Part shown: positions 1 to 14,742 of the stretch, in pieces
How the letters are laid out: each line of letters begins with the position of its first letter
Position numbering within the stretch: the stretch's first letter is position 1
Assembly: GCA_009746045.1 (NCBI GenBank)
Contig: RPFO01000127.1
Span: forward strand, 62,001-126,000
DNA length: 64,000 bases
Direction of reading: 5' to 3'
Source: Mesostigma viride
Lineage: Eukaryota > Streptophyta > Mesostigmatophyceae > Mesostigmatales > Mesostigmataceae
Program-made: the position numbers and the translations under genes
Notes under the pieces: model-generated
Seen by the model: only the letters and a program-made list of their open reading frames with translations
The model's database searches: none
Told to the model about the DNA's origin: nothing

Positions 1-518
1 CCACCAGACCGCAGCCCCTGTGGCATTCACGCAGACATGTCTCCGCACACAAGGGCCGGGGCAGTAGCCATTGTAACTTATCAATGAGCATACGATTGAG
101 CTGCAGGGCGCATTACCACATCTTGCTAGCGGACAGGCTTGCCCATGCGATGACAACTGGTTTAGCACCTCGCGAGCATTTCTTCACGCATCAATCCATA
201 AAGACCGGCTTAAACAAGCATGCCAAGCATTGCTGACAAAGTCACCTTAATCAGAGCCAGCTTCCAAACGTGCTCAGCGCCTCCTTACGATTTGCCACTC
301 ACAACATTCCGACAGCCCACATGCCACCCACACTACACGGCTTCGCAAAGCAACCCCTCCTTCCGACAACCTTGCAGCAGTGCCCAGCTTCAACATAATT
401 GCGGGCATGGCTGACAACACGAACCCCCCCGCTACCCAACGATACCCAGGGGGTGTGTAGGGTGAAACTAAGCTAGTTTGTTCAGGCCAGCACTGGGTGT
501 GGGGCCGCCAGCACTCAC
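1..518. other. Left edge: probable intron of the channel gene, no further exon seen
   Basis: This stretch follows the donor site of exon 6 of the left channel gene, read on the minus strand. The paralogue at 37.7-47.4 kb has five more exons after this point. I looked here for a match to its exon 7 (41230-41388) and found none, so the remaining exons probably lie outside the window. No other gene is visible. Confidence 0.5.
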
Positions 519-3500
519 CCAGACGAGATCGGAGACATAGTAGGAGTTGCCGGGGGACATCGCGTAGAGCTGCTCTTCGGGCGTGAACTCAAAGCAGTGA
601 CAGTACTCGTCGTTCATGCGCGTGGTGAAGTTGGCCGACGAGCACTCGTACTCATATCGGCCGTTCGCCGTGATGCTGCGGGCCACGCCCCGCAAGGAAA
701 TAAATACGCACGCGAGTGGGCGCGGCGCATGGCCAGTGGCACGGATGATCCTTGGTGTCATTCAAGTCGGGGATGGGAAAATGCGATACTGGGCCGCAAC
801 AAAGGGTGCAGGAACGTTGCCGAGGCAATGTAACTCAGGTGCTGCTTAACGACTAAACGGCTGCAAGCGACGTGGCAGCAACGGGTTTGCGGGGGCGTGT
901 GTGCCCTGATTTGTAGGACATCGAGGAGTGCTTAATTATTCAATATACCTATGAATTGGTGGCGGGGGTCACAGAGGACAGTAAAAGAGGCCAATACCCT
1001 CTATTGGCTATCGTATACGAAGTACAAGTCTATCGCGTCTGTTCTGCTCTTCTTCCTGGCTCAGGGTGCCCTAGGCACCGCACCAACAATAGCTTGACCG
1101 ATCGTGGGCATGCACATGCCTCCTGTCTCACATCAACTACGTCATCCTTTTCATACGCGGTGTCACATCTCAAGCGAAGTTCTCCAGCCAACCGGGCAAG
1201 TGTTCAAGGCAAAACGTTCAAGCCAAGCGTTCAAGGCAGGCAGTGTCTGGTATGCTCATTTGTAACTTTGACAGTTTCTCAAACATCACATCACGAGCAT
1301 AAATGAGTATGCACAGATGCTAATCCAACATTCACAACTGGTTGCTCATGTCCAGACGTGTCAAAGGCCATGCCCAAGCCACCAGCGTGATCACCTGCAC
1401 ACTGCTACGACTGTGAAAATGAATACCTCCCCAGCATCGACTCGTTACATAATGGAGATCAACGCATACCGGTACTTGGCCCTGAAATCCGAGGCATAAC
1501 CGCACGAGGTCATCCCAATGGAGATATAATAAACTAAAATTCAAACGAACTTAACTTAATGTAGTCGCGTTAGTTGAACATTATTGCAGTTTGAACACAA
1601 CCGAGATGTACCTGCACTGCACGATGAAGTCATCCACCGTGTTGCAGAAGAAGTCCGCCTCCTCCACCGAGGGCGGACGCTCGTAGATCTTGTTGGCCAG
1701 CTCGTCCCAGTCCTCGCTCAGCATGCCTGGCAGGGACCCAGGGAAAGGACGAGCAACCGGCCAGGGCGACCCAGTGGAACTTGTCAAACATGACGTAGCG
1801 CACAGTGGGGCACACCAGGCTGAACACATGCAGTGGCTTAGGCCACACGGGCCATCGCTCATCCGGTGAGCAGATTGCACCGGTGACAGCTGCCTGGTAA
1901 GAGCAAGGGCACGGCAGCGCGATAATCGACGCAGGCACGGACTGAGCCCAGTAGGATAAAGTGGCGAGCACACGCAGCTCAATGGAAAAAGCAATCTTAC
2001 CTGTCATGGGTTCATCAACTGGCTGGCACCACGTTGTGTCCAGTGGACTGCCTACCGTAAACTAACAATTGCAACTTAGAGCAGCGCGGTGCTCGTCGAC
2101 AGCATACAAACAAACCACACTAGTTTGGTTTTCGTTCAGTTCTTGGAATGCCCTTCCCTTCTGATGCCAGCTCCATCCTGGCCGCCTTGGCCACCGCTCC
2201 CTCAGTACTCTGGAAAAATGTCTGCAGCCTCCACATGGCCCACAAGGGTGATGATGCCACCCTTATGCTGGCACGGGCCGGTTGATAGGGGGGTTCCACG
2301 ACAGGCCACCAGGTGCCCATATAAAGTAGGCTCCACAAACTATCCTCGCAATCAGAAGACCATACCTGAACCAACACACCATCCACTACGTTCACGACAG
2401 CCATTGGATATGACAATCATCCTTTATTATCTTCAGATGACACCCTGGTCAGCCCACCATGGGCGATGCGCGCTCACTCCTCCACCTTCCCACATCGACC
2501 TCCACACCATCTCCACACCTAAAGACCCACCTCCCGCCTCCCCACCTCTACCTAAACACCCCCTCTTCCGCAACTTCACCTGCATACATACTAAATGCAT
2601 ACCACCTCCACACCTCCACCTCCGCCTCCACACCTCCAGTGCAGCTCCACCTCTAGACCATACCGTCGTGGATGGCCTCCAGGTCCAGGAACTGCCCCGC
2701 GTTTAGGTCGTCGGGCGTCCACGCGTGCGGCGCCAGGTAGGGCAGCGAGCTGTTGTCCTCGCTCCACGCGGCAATCTGGCCACGCAGGGGGGGGGGCACA
2801 GCAGACAGGGCGCGGCAAGGCAGGGGAAGAGACAAAACCATGCAGCGGTTGCGATGAGAAAAATGCAACAGAAACCATGCATCTCAGCCTGCCGTGCACG
2901 CGTGTTTTAGTCTGTAATCTGCCATGTACAGGAGCCCAACCAGCGTGTACGTAGTGATACACCCATGTGAAATGCATGGCATCATATCCCGAAAATAGGA
3001 TAGGTAGATAAACAGCCAGTTGCCTTAGGCGCATGGCTGGATGGGCACGGTTGACATGACGGTAAATACAAAAGCACGGGAGGAAAACGGCTTTGGGTGC
3101 GTAGCACCTCCACGGACTTTGGCAATGCAACCTCCTAATCACTTGAAAAGACGACCATTATCAGAGAAGCGAGCCGGACCAGTTGTACGGCTATCGAATG
3201 ACAGGACTCACAGGAGAGACCCATATTACTGACAGTAAAGTGAATCACCGGCAGAATTGAAACGCAAGCTTCTCAAGGGGCTGAAATTGTGCAAGTCCAA
3301 TGCCATCTATTTTCTGGGAATGACTTCGCACCTTTGGGCGGTATCCCATCGGTGACTTTAGGCCCCAGAATTGTCACAGATACTCCAGCCCATTCCGCTC
3401 TATAAACTCCCAGCCGAGGCACGAATTTAGCTACCACGACTGAATGCCAAAGTCACCTGCTCCGTCATCAGCCGTTGCAGCTTGGGCGTGATGAAACGGC

Positions 3501-5247
3501 TGTTATACATGCGAGAGATCTGCGGCAAGGGAAGCGCGGCAAGGCACGGGAAGCATGTGGTGGGTCAGCTCGGTGGGGGACAGCTTGGGAGGCCAAGTCC
3601 TATACATTCATTAAGATATAAAGCTCAGGGTATGAGACCAGCGCTGGAATTGAGCACGAAACAGGAACAACCCCTAGCAATGAATGTACAACTAGAAGTA
3701 TATACTACTATACTACCACAATACCATACCCCTCCCCCCCCCACACACACTGTTGCGAGAATAATATATCTGTGGTACGATGAAGTACACTGTTGTAAGT
3801 TTCGCTTCATGCCTTGCAAAGACCAGGTTGCTTAATGCGGGCTGCTCATAGAGTCAGGCACAAACCGTGAGCAACTAGGATGTGGAAAGCACAGGCGTAC
3901 GCGAAGTTTGGTTGGTGCAGGAGACCGGTCCATAGGTCACGTGCACAAAGTGCTTACATTGCCGGGTGGACAGGCACTGTACAAAATGTTATCTGACATA
4001 CGCCTGTAATAAACGAAACAGAGATAAGGGGACTTGAACTTGGGAAGAAGACTCTTGTACTTGGCATCCTAGAACCTGCATCTGATCATGCTCAAGCCTC
4101 TGTATGCAACTGTCTCATGGTGTGTGCGGACAAATCCAATACAAGAGGAGATTTGTCTCGCCTAACCAATGGGAGACCAGGCACATGCAACGCTGAACAA
4201 AGGACCCGCATGCGGCTAATGACTCCCATGCTACTCGCTCTCTTTGGCTTGAGCACCACTCTTAACTAACCATAGAATGAAATCTCCGCGTACCTTGATC
4301 GGGTTGAGTGGGCAGACAGTGAAGGAGGGGAATGGCACCTCCTTCTCAAACGCGAGGCTCGAGGACATGTTGGTCGGGCGCTCCAGGTAGTCCTTGACCA
4401 GCTTCACGATCTGCCACAGGAGAATGCCCCACAGGGCCGAGCAGGCTATGAACCAGAGAAGGCGTAGCCAGACCGGCTGCGGCTTGCACGTGCGGTCTAT
4501 GCCTGCAGTAAAGAACAGTATCAATAAGAATAAAGAAAGGAGGAGTATATACAAACGGGTTGCACACATCAGTGATGAGAATAGATATATACGGCTCAAA
4601 AAAGCGCCACACATCAGACCAGTCAGTGCATGCACTGACAGTGAGGAAAACAGGACTAAATACAGGAATGGATTTATCCGATGCTAGGCTTGGGGGTGGG
4701 ATTACGTGCATGGTTCTAGAGCATGGATAAAAACAGGGTGTAAAGTAGGTAGCGCAACTGTGCAGCAGACAGGGTGTGAAGTATGCAGTGTCCTATCAAG
4801 GAGAAGCAGACGGCAACAGCTATCATAGCTTAGTTTACAAAAAAGAAGTCAGACGGCTCGTGATGGATACTATTGAGTGCAGAGCTTGCCCATACATCCT
4901 AGCATCTCATTCTTGCCAGATAATCTGAAATGAGACAAACATTGAGTAGAGCCTTGGGGAAAAAAAAAACGAAGTGCCATATTGCAAGTTATACCAGGAA
5001 TTGTAGAGTGCAACCCGGCGGCCTAACTATGTTAACCTTGCACACACAAAAAAAACATCATGAGATTATAGTGAAACCTTGGGTTGAAATGATCCGTCAC
5101 ACAAAAAAAATCCAGGAACATCAACTTACCAGCCATAGTGGACTCCTTGAAAAAGCTTCTGCATATTCCCCAGAATCTTGTCTGATTTTCCCACCATGGT
5201 ATGTCATCATCTTCATCTGGGATTTCTGTTAAATTGTTGCGACCCAT
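519..5247 (-). CDS. DEG/ENaC/ASC-family cation channel, copy 1 (exons 1-6, 3' part outside window)
   Basis: Probable amiloride-sensitive-type (ASC) cation channel subunit of a cell membrane. Exons on the minus strand: 5130-5247, 4294-4502, 3457-3519, 2664-2775, 1612-1726 and 519-675, each with GT donor and AG acceptor and compatible phases. Exon 1 starts at ATG 5245-5247 and gives the same 118-base exon as the paralogue, which is why this start was chosen. Exon 2 holds the first membrane segment (WLRLLWFIACSALWGILLW) and the family signature FPSFTVCPLNP. Exons 4-6 encode the start of the cysteine-containing extracellular domain (for example ECSSANFTTR and DEYCHCFEF). The conserved HG dipeptide expected before the first membrane segment reads AG here (STMAG), while the paralogue keeps LHG. 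The second membrane segment lies outside the window. Exon structure and signatures are seen directly; ion selectivity is not known. Confidence 0.85.
2430..2660. repeat. Pyrimidine-rich low-complexity tract in a channel-gene intron
   Basis: Irregular CCACCTCCA/CACCTC units on the + strand lie in the intron just after exon 4 of the left channel gene. Overlapping short open frames here come from base composition and are not coding. Confidence 0.6.
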
Positions 5248-6134
5248 GGCTGCGCAGTTGTCAACAAAATGTGCAGTGGACGCTGTCGAAAGTGATTGAT
5301 AAAACGGCAGAAACGCTCGTTATTATTTCCAAGTCCTGAAGCAGCAGAACGCTACGCTCTTGCCTTTCGATGGAACTGCTTTTTTCCAGCAGCTATTATC
5401 GCAGCTCCTGACGGAGGCACAGTAGAAGCGAGAAGTTCTCACAAGCTGTCCTTTACCGCTGCTAGCAACTCGTGTCAGATCGTCAGTTTGCCAACAACGG
5501 CCCGTGACTTAGCCAGGCGAAAAGGACTTTAAGTCAGGCAGCTGTCCTGACGGCGCTTCTAACAAGTTCGATATGCGGCCATATCGAGGCTAAGATCCGG
5601 GCATTAAGACGCAAAAACAGGATGTGCTGAAACGTTAATTCACATCAGTGCCAAGGTGACAACCGGCTTGCAGGGCATGTATGGTAAGCCGACAACCGCA
5701 TCGATCAAACAAGCAAGTTTATTCAAGCTGGCATGATGCAATTAGTGAACTTTCTCTGTCCGTGATGACGCTTCCTGCGGTCGGTTACAAATTACAACTC
5801 CGCAGTGCATAGAATGGCAATTATTGTTGTCGGCCTGTCCGTGCCCAATATAGACCCAATTAAAGCTATGGCGGGAAGGCAGGCTGAGATACCGTACGTA
5901 CTATCCACTACAGAGTACTACTGACAACGTCACACCTTAAACTGGCTGTTCGCGACAATCCTGGAGCAAGACGTGTCCACTCCCCATGTCTCGAGTCTCG
6001 AGTTCTCCGTAGACGTGCGTCGCATGCGCACCTGTTCGATGAAACTCATGAAAGTGCCCCTCAAACTCGGTAGTATCCGCAATGGCCGTGAGTGTCACAC
6101 TTGCTGGCTTTTTTTTTTTTGCTTTTTTTTTTTT
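5248..6134. other. Upstream region of channel copy 1, no gene seen
   Basis: This is the 5' flank of the minus-strand channel gene and the spacer before the CAA array. It contains T homopolymers near 6108-6134 and no convincing coding frame. It presumably includes the channel promoter, but I can point to no specific motif. Confidence 0.4.
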
Positions 6135-6175
6135 TTTCGGGGAAATGGGTATATTTTTATAAATAGCCAAAAAAA
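6135..6175 (+). repeat. Dispersed repeat end (GGGGAAATGGGTATATTT family), left inverted copy
   Basis: Positions 6135-6156 are an exact inverted match (22 bases) to 28118-28139 on the far side of the CAA array. The wider motif ATGGGTATATTTT...AGCCAA recurs at 47720-47790 (+) and, reversed, at 28195-28255. It looks like part of a small dispersed element, possibly a MITE. Confidence 0.6.
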
Positions 6176-6240
6176 AAAAAAGAAGCCACTTGCTGGCTTT
6201 TGTTTCCAAAATAATCTCTGCCCATGATTGTGCGGCGTGG

Positions 6241-8532
<2,292 letters not shown>

Positions 8533-8625
8533 CAAATTACAACCAGTCTCAGCGGAACGGCCAGGAGGGTCGTTGCCGGTTGCGGTGTGCAGCGTTGACG
8601 ACGCGAGGAGCTCGTCCGGTGGTGA

Positions 8626-9541
8626 ATGGTGCAGGAAGAACAACGGCAGCAGGATTTCCGGTTTCGGCAGTCTGCTGGGGGTTCGATTTCTCCTGAATTG
8701 CGTCGTGTCGTTCGGGATCTATCTTTATTGCTTGCAGATCGTCCGCCTGTTAATCGCAGCTTCGTGCAATTCGTCGACGACCAGGTCGAAGATTGGGAGC
8801 GAATTCTGCGGCACGTACAAACCATCGTCATTCCGGAGCACCGGAGCATCGACGACCTCGAGCAGGAGCTTCACGGTTTGGTCGGCATCCAGACGGTGAT
8901 TACAGCAGTAGCTGAGCGAGTGCGGCGGAGTTGGCGGCAAGGCGAGGCGAGGTTGCGGAGGCAGCTGGCGCAGGGCGACACGAGTTTGTACCGACAGCAG
9001 CGGGTGCGGGTACCACGTACTTTCGCAGGCGTCATCGGCGACGAGGGTGTTGCAGCGGGGCCAGTTAGGCGTGAACGACGCGGAGCGGAGCACTACAGGC
9101 GGCTTGCAGAGGTCGGGGCGACAGCGGAAGCCATCACCGGAGGACAGCGCGCGGCAAGAGTCGGCAGGTTTCCGGAGCGAGCAAGGTTCCTTTTCAGGAA
9201 CTGCCCCGCCCCTTCGCGTTCGTGTGACGCGTTGGGAAGAGTTTGCACCTCTTGGGTACGATAGTGACCTTGAGGTGGGAGCAGGGGGTGTCGCTGGGCT
9301 AGGCGACGAGACACTTGGCGACCACGAGGTGCCAAGATACAATCCGCGGGGTGCCAACGACGGGTTGTCACCTGTCTACTATACCAACGGTGACGATTCA
9401 GTCATCGCGGGCCGACAGCGGGTCGACGACGGCGCAGCGGGTAGCAGGGTGCCAGAGCTGATTGTGGTGAGCGACAGCGACGACGACAGCGACAAGGAGA
9501 ACCAGGACGCGCCTGGGGCCAGCCGTGGTGGTCTTGCCTGA
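8626..9541 (+). pseudogene. Upstream ORF (ORF1) of element A, frameshifted
   Basis: An open frame starts at 8626 and continues in another frame to a TGA at 9539-9541, the switch lying somewhere around 9050-9260. The first part is rich in charged and leucine residues with coiled-coil character (for example SIDDLEQELHGL); the end is acidic (SDSDDDSDKENQ). The second element of the family has an ORF in the same place with a similar helical pattern, so this is a shared extra gene between LTR and gag. I recognise no family and assign no function. Confidence 0.55.
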
Positions 9542-9643
9542 GTGGTAACACTTGGCACTTTCCTTTCTTGTTCAGTAGCTTATATTGCTTTAATTGCTGC
9601 TTGGCCACTTGGCTGGCTGTAGCAGATCTGAACAGAGGCCATC

Positions 9644-10830
9644 ATGGATGATGGAGCTATCAACCAACAAGCGGGCTTTATGGGCTTCGCGCGGCGCGGC
9701 GCTGGGATGGATGGACGAGATGGACGCGATGGACGCGGTGGACGCGATGGACGCGGGGACGGCCAGGCGCTGGGAGACCAGGCTGAGGTGCCAGATAATC
9801 AGAGCCAAGGATCGCAGGGCGGTCAGAACGCGCCAGCCGCAGATCAAGCGGCGCCTAAGCGACCGACCGTGGCTGAGGGGTACGCGGTGCTAGGCCAGTT
9901 TCAGTCCATCAAGGACAATTGGCAGCCCCGGGATGCTGAGAGGATGTTAGAGGACATGAACTTGTACACGGAGATATACACGGTGACAAGCTTCGCATCC
10001 TGGCGTCTAGTGCCTACATAAGGCAGTCGGCGAGGCGGCTGTTCAAGTTTGTTCGGGAGCGACATGCGGCGGGGGACACCTGGGCGGCGTTTATGACGCG
10101 ACTCAGGTCGTTCCTGAGTGACAAGAGGACCATAGATGGGTCCCACCTGAAGCAAGAATACCTGGACTACAAGCCCATCAAGGGGCAGCTAGTGGTCCAC
10201 GCCTTTGAAGACTTCGTCAAGCTGAGGGAGGACGCCATGGCCAAGGGCTTCTTCGTCGCAGATCGGATGGCCATGGGCGACTTTCTCAAGTCGCTGCAGC
10301 TGGATCCGGTCACCATGGATAATGTGACCATCCACATGCGACAGGTCCATGGCTGGGCAGCCATGACGGACCAGTTGTATGAGTGTTTCAGCGGCAAGTA
10401 CGTGGGTGGTAAGCGCCCTCGTCAGGGTGATGAGGAGGCCACTGAACCCACGGTTAAGTCCATGAGGGGATCGGGCCACGGGGGCCCAGCGCCCTCGAGA
10501 GGGCCTGAGACCTCTTCAAGGGGTCGAGGAAGGTCCAGGAGGGGGCGTGACAGAAGGGCTGGACGGGGGACCCCGCCGAAGTCGGGACATCCACAGTCCC
10601 AGTTTGACTTCAAGAGGGTGGGTGGTCCTCCCAAGGCTGGGCCCAGCAGTGGGACCTCACGGGACATCAGTCAGGTGGAATGTTATTTCTGCCAGGGGAA
10701 GGGTCACTTCAGGAATGAGTGTCCCTCGTACCTGAGGCAGGAAGGTCAGAGCAAGCCAGCTCAGGGTGGCAGCAAGGACAAGGCTGGTCCATCCCAGGAT
10801 AAGGGCAAGGGCAAGGCTGCTGATCATTGA
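9644..10830 (+). pseudogene. gag of element A, one frameshift
   Basis: Nucleocapsid-type Gag. It starts at ATG 9644, with an RDGRDGR-like low-complexity N-terminus. A frameshift near 9975-9990 moves the frame to the one that continues to the TGA at 10828-10830. The second part contains a CCHC zinc knuckle (CYFCQGKGHFRNEC, near residue 200 of that frame) after an arginine-rich basic region, followed by a lysine/glycine-rich tail. Gag packages the RNA in a virus-like particle. The stop codon is in frame with pol; see the entry at 10828. Confidence 0.75.
10828..10830 (+). promoter_or_regulatory. In-frame UGA between gag and pol of A (candidate readthrough stop)
   Basis: The gag stop is TGA followed by CTT. 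Pol continues in the same frame with no further stop from 10831. Element B has the same arrangement (TGA CTG at 18441). UGA followed by C is a known leaky context, so Gag-Pol may be made by stop readthrough. Confidence 0.6.
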
Positions 10831-13029
10831 CTTGAGCCTGCACACATCCCTGAACCCTGGAGGGTGCCCCCAGGGGTGTGTAATGTAGCTGCTAGTGACA
10901 GCAGTGAGGGGCAGCCCCATGCTCTAGTGAAAGAGCCTATTGGACACGATGGGGCAAGCTTGGTTACCACAGAGAGTATGCCAGCTGTAGCTGCAGTGGT
11001 TACTCGCCAACGTGCCCGCCATGGCGGTGCTGAGCCTGAGGTAGGACCTGGTGATGTGGACCCAGGTGGATCTCAGAAGCATTCTGACCGTGCAGGACTG
11101 GCACAGGATGGTCAGGATGAGGATAGGGCTGGAGACAGTCTGACAGGCACGACCCTGGTGCCTCCTGTACATAAGGGATCTGTACATACCTTGAGTGCTA
11201 ATAATGACAATAAAAGGTTTTCTCTCTTGTATGACATTGCCTCAAGGTTGCATACCATGTTTGGCCATGCAGCTCAGTCTTTGCAAGTTGCTAGACGGCT
11301 GGGAGGAAGTGAGTTGTACTCCATCTGCCAACAGGTTGCTCAAGCTTGCAAGTGCAGGCTAGTTGCTAGAAAGCCCAAGCAGTCTCATGCCAGGACTCCT
11401 ATTTTGCAGCCAGGCCATGTGCAGGTAGATATTCAGAGAATCAGGGGTTTGAAGCTGCTGGTGGCAGTGGACAGATATACCAAGTACAAGACCCTAGAGA
11501 TCCTGCCTGACATGGAGAAGCCTACATTGATTGCTGCTCTGAAGTTGACAAGGAGCAGGTACCCTGGGTTGGAGTTGTTGCAGTGTGACATTCAGTTTGA
11601 GTGCTGTGAGAACCTGCCAGAGTTTCCAGAGTTGCTGATTACACCCAGGGAGAGCCACGGCCAGCAAGGGGTGGTGGAGAGAGCCATCCAAGAGATCAAG
11701 ACTGTGCTGCTGGTGGAGAGGATTCCAAGGACGTCATCTGCCATTGTGACATCTGCATGGCTACGTTCTGTGGAGGACAGGCTGAACCTGAGGACTCCCA
11801 TGTTCTTTGGTGACATTGCCATCAATCCTCTTATGCTGCATACCAGGATGCTGCCAGCTGATGCTGAGCAGGCATGGAAGGAGAAGCTAGAGGCCAAGTT
11901 CCTCAAGCTGAGGCAGAAAGACAAGGGCTGGAGTGTCCTAGAACCTAACGTTGGACAACAGGTTGTTGTGTGGAAGGAACCAAGCTTTCCAGGGAAACGT
12001 GGCAGCTGGCATGATGGGGTGGTGACCCGAGTAGAAGCCGCTGGCCATAAGTGCTGGGTGGCCATTGATGGCTCCCAAGCAGTGCACCGTCTGTCCTGGT
12101 CAAAGATCCGTCCCCGGGGAGGTAATCAAGGAGACCTCTTCCAGGTGCCCGCTGGTGTACAAGGCGGGGGTGACGTGGAGCTTCCTGATCAGGGTGCTAC
12201 AGCTGTATCGAGCCCTCAGGGTGACCCTGGCCCGGCCCCTGGGGTACCTTCACATACGGTGGTTGGGCAAGCAGGCGGACAGGCTGCACCTCCGGAACGG
12301 CCCGACACCAGGCCTAGGGGTGTGCGTCTATCAGATATTGTACAGGCTTTGCAAAGAGCCAAGAAGGAGCCTAAGGTGTCCAAGCTTGTCCAGTTGGATG
12401 AACCTGAGGTAGCTGCCATGGAGATAGATACCAATGCACAGGTTTCTGTCATGGGACCTCAGCATACAGGAGAACTGCTGGTCGGAGAACCAAGTTGCCC
12501 CTGGGTGTCTGATTTCAGTGGTAGGACGCATCTAAGGGTGTTGGGAGAGGTTACTGCCCCTGTCATGGGTGTGGATGTGACCTTCCTTGTCCTAGAGGAC
12601 TATGATGGCCCTGTGATTTTGGGTCAGAATTTTCTGGGCAATCCTGGGATTTCTATCAGAGCTACAGCTCTGAGAAGAGATGGCTGGGGGATGATTCCCC
12701 TAGAAAATTTCAGGGCAACATTTCCAGTCAGGTGCAGGGCCAAGCCGGTCAAGGGTGTAAAATGGGATGAAGGGGAGGTGCCCCCAGCGGCCAGTTTGGT
12801 GATTCCAGCTGTGTTGCACCCCAGCAGTATTGGCATAACTCACAGGAGCCTTGCTGCACACTCTCCTTTGACATATGACCAGCTGGTCCAAGAGATGAGC
12901 TCGCCTACTTTGTTTGAGGCTTGGAAGCTCGCCTTCTCCAAGGCATTGGAGGAGTGGTTGCAGTTTGAGTGTGCTGCACCAACAGACAGACTGGCTCACA
13001 CCCAACAGTTTTGTCCTCAATTGAGGACA
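10831..13029 (+). pseudogene. pol of A, part 1: integrase and protease-like domain
   Basis: First segment of an interrupted pol. An integrase zinc-binding region (HTMFGH ... CQQVAQACKC) is followed by a DDE core: D in VQVDIQRI, D in LQCDIQFE, E in GVVERAIQEIK. After a linker comes a retropepsin-like domain (EIDTNAQVSVMG ... VILGQNFL) near 12420-12640. This domain is C-terminal to integrase, the reverse of Ty1/copia, and has N where DTG/DTS is usual. The frame is cut by insertion C within FCPQLRT and resumes in phase at 14743. Compared with element B the coding is well kept, so the breaks are insertions, not decay. Confidence 0.85.
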
Positions 13030-14742
13030 GTGCAATGCTGTTAATAACTCTCACACACAAAAAAAATTAAATATGGGGCTTTGAACCATGATCATTTATG
13101 ATGTGTTTGAGAGTTCCAATGCTTAACATCATCCATATGTGCGCATTTCCTATTTAATTATGAATTGTTACGTGCAGGGGGGCCTGCATCGGCAACCAAG
13201 GAAAACCCTCCACTATAATGCACGAGAGAATGAGACACAAAGACCATGCTTCCAAGGACCACAAGCGGTCACCAAACCCATAGGACACCTCCCTAACATG
13301 TGGCAGCCACCCCGGGGCTGCCCATGCTTGGCCACCCCACGGACAGCTATGGCATATGGCCAGGAACCCGATACGAGCAACTGCACTTGGCAGAGCACTA
13401 GGAAAGCTAGCTATGCCAAACTAGGGTAAGGACAGGTTTTCAGTGGCCGAGTAAGGTCCTAGGTCTTCGTAGGACGCTTAGGTGACACCATGGTGCTTTA
13501 GCACCCTAAGTAGAGCCATGCATGCAATATAAAGGGCTCATTATAGGTATCCCAAAGACGAAGAGCCTATCACAGCAGCAGAATGCCAACATGACAAGGT
13601 CAACTCCTCTACCTAGCTCCCTCTAGAAAAAGGGTTATATGTCAGAAACCAAATAGGCAAGATCCCAGAAAGCCTGGGAAAAACTTTCAGCAACAAGGCA
13701 GCAACAAGAAACTATCCACACGTACGCTTACCTTAGCAAGCAAGGCATTGCTTCTAACGCCAGCGTTGGCCATGCAGATAACGATTACCTTTGCATTGAC
13801 GGAACGGAAGGAAAAAACGGTGGCCAGCTAACACTCGCCTCTCCCCATTCAACAGCGGCATGAAAATGAAGGGGCTGGGCATAATACACCATCGAAATCA
13901 TACAATGTAATCGAATAACAACCTACGACATGTGTTGTCGTAATTTATATGAAGAAACGGATGCGGATGATGTCCGGAGACGGCTTCTCGACGTGCTCCC
14001 AGCCGGCCAGATGCGCGGAAAGGCTCGAAAATTATAAAAGAAAGCATGGGGACGCGCGGGCAGCACCTAGCCTTGCGGCAAATGAAATCTATGGCTCGCG
14101 CCCACCGCCGTCGTCGCCAGGCGCAACGACGATCTGACGACATAAAAACTGGGTATATTTAACGCTTCCAACCGCCCAAAATACTTGTACCCAGAACTCG
14201 CCCTTGAACCCGAAAGCGTAACAATACCCACCATCACGGTATCCGTTGCTAATGTCAAGAAAAAAGCGCGCATCACAGAGCAGTATACCGGCTTGTCATG
14301 CAATCTACGTCGCCTCCCGTTTTTCTGCAAACTAGACAAATTCCGTTCATCAAAGAATTTTTTAGAGAATCAAAAGCGATTGCCCCCCCAAAACAGCTTG
14401 GGCGGAAGCTCTAGATGTCGATCTATAATTCTGTCTTGGTCCGGGGCAAAACGATCGCCTGTATAGTTCAGGCAAGCCTCGGACCTGGCTCGACCCCATA
14501 GCCGCAATTTGCGGGAACACACGCACGCATTGCAACGTTCCCACCAAAATAGGTACTTTTCTCCACCACATAATTTACAGGTACGGACGGGTCCTGTCGA
14601 CCCCAGTACCGCGCCGCGCCGGGTACCGAGTCCATTTTCGCGGGAAAAGGGTCAGATGACCGTTGGGACCAAGGTTTCGCGCCAATACCTGCTGCTGAAG
14701 GTGCTGTCCTTATTGGGAGGATTTTGTCCTCAATTGAGGACA
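13009..14742. mobile_element. Insertion C in pol of A, 1.7 kb, 21-bp direct duplication
   Basis: Sequence at 13009-13029 recurs exactly at 14722-14742; its core TGTCCTCAATTGAGGACA is palindromic. The duplication interval is 1713 bases, a multiple of three, and both copies are read in the pol frame, so collapsing it leaves pol open. The inserted 1692 bases have no coding frame I trust. Near the left end is a foldback (AACTCTCACACAC at 13046 against GTGTTTGAGAGTT at 13103) around an A-run. I see no terminal inverted repeats or RT. A non-autonomous element using a long target duplication is likely, but the class is unknown. Confidence 0.7.

Noticed and set aside
2089-2706. 205-codon plus-strand ORF
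   Set aside because: Lies in an intron and an antisense exon of the channel gene and owes its length to pyrimidine-rich low-complexity sequence.
14509-14742. Apparent N-terminus of an ORF running into the RT of A
   Set aside because: This part belongs to insertion C; the true pol frame comes from 10831-13029.
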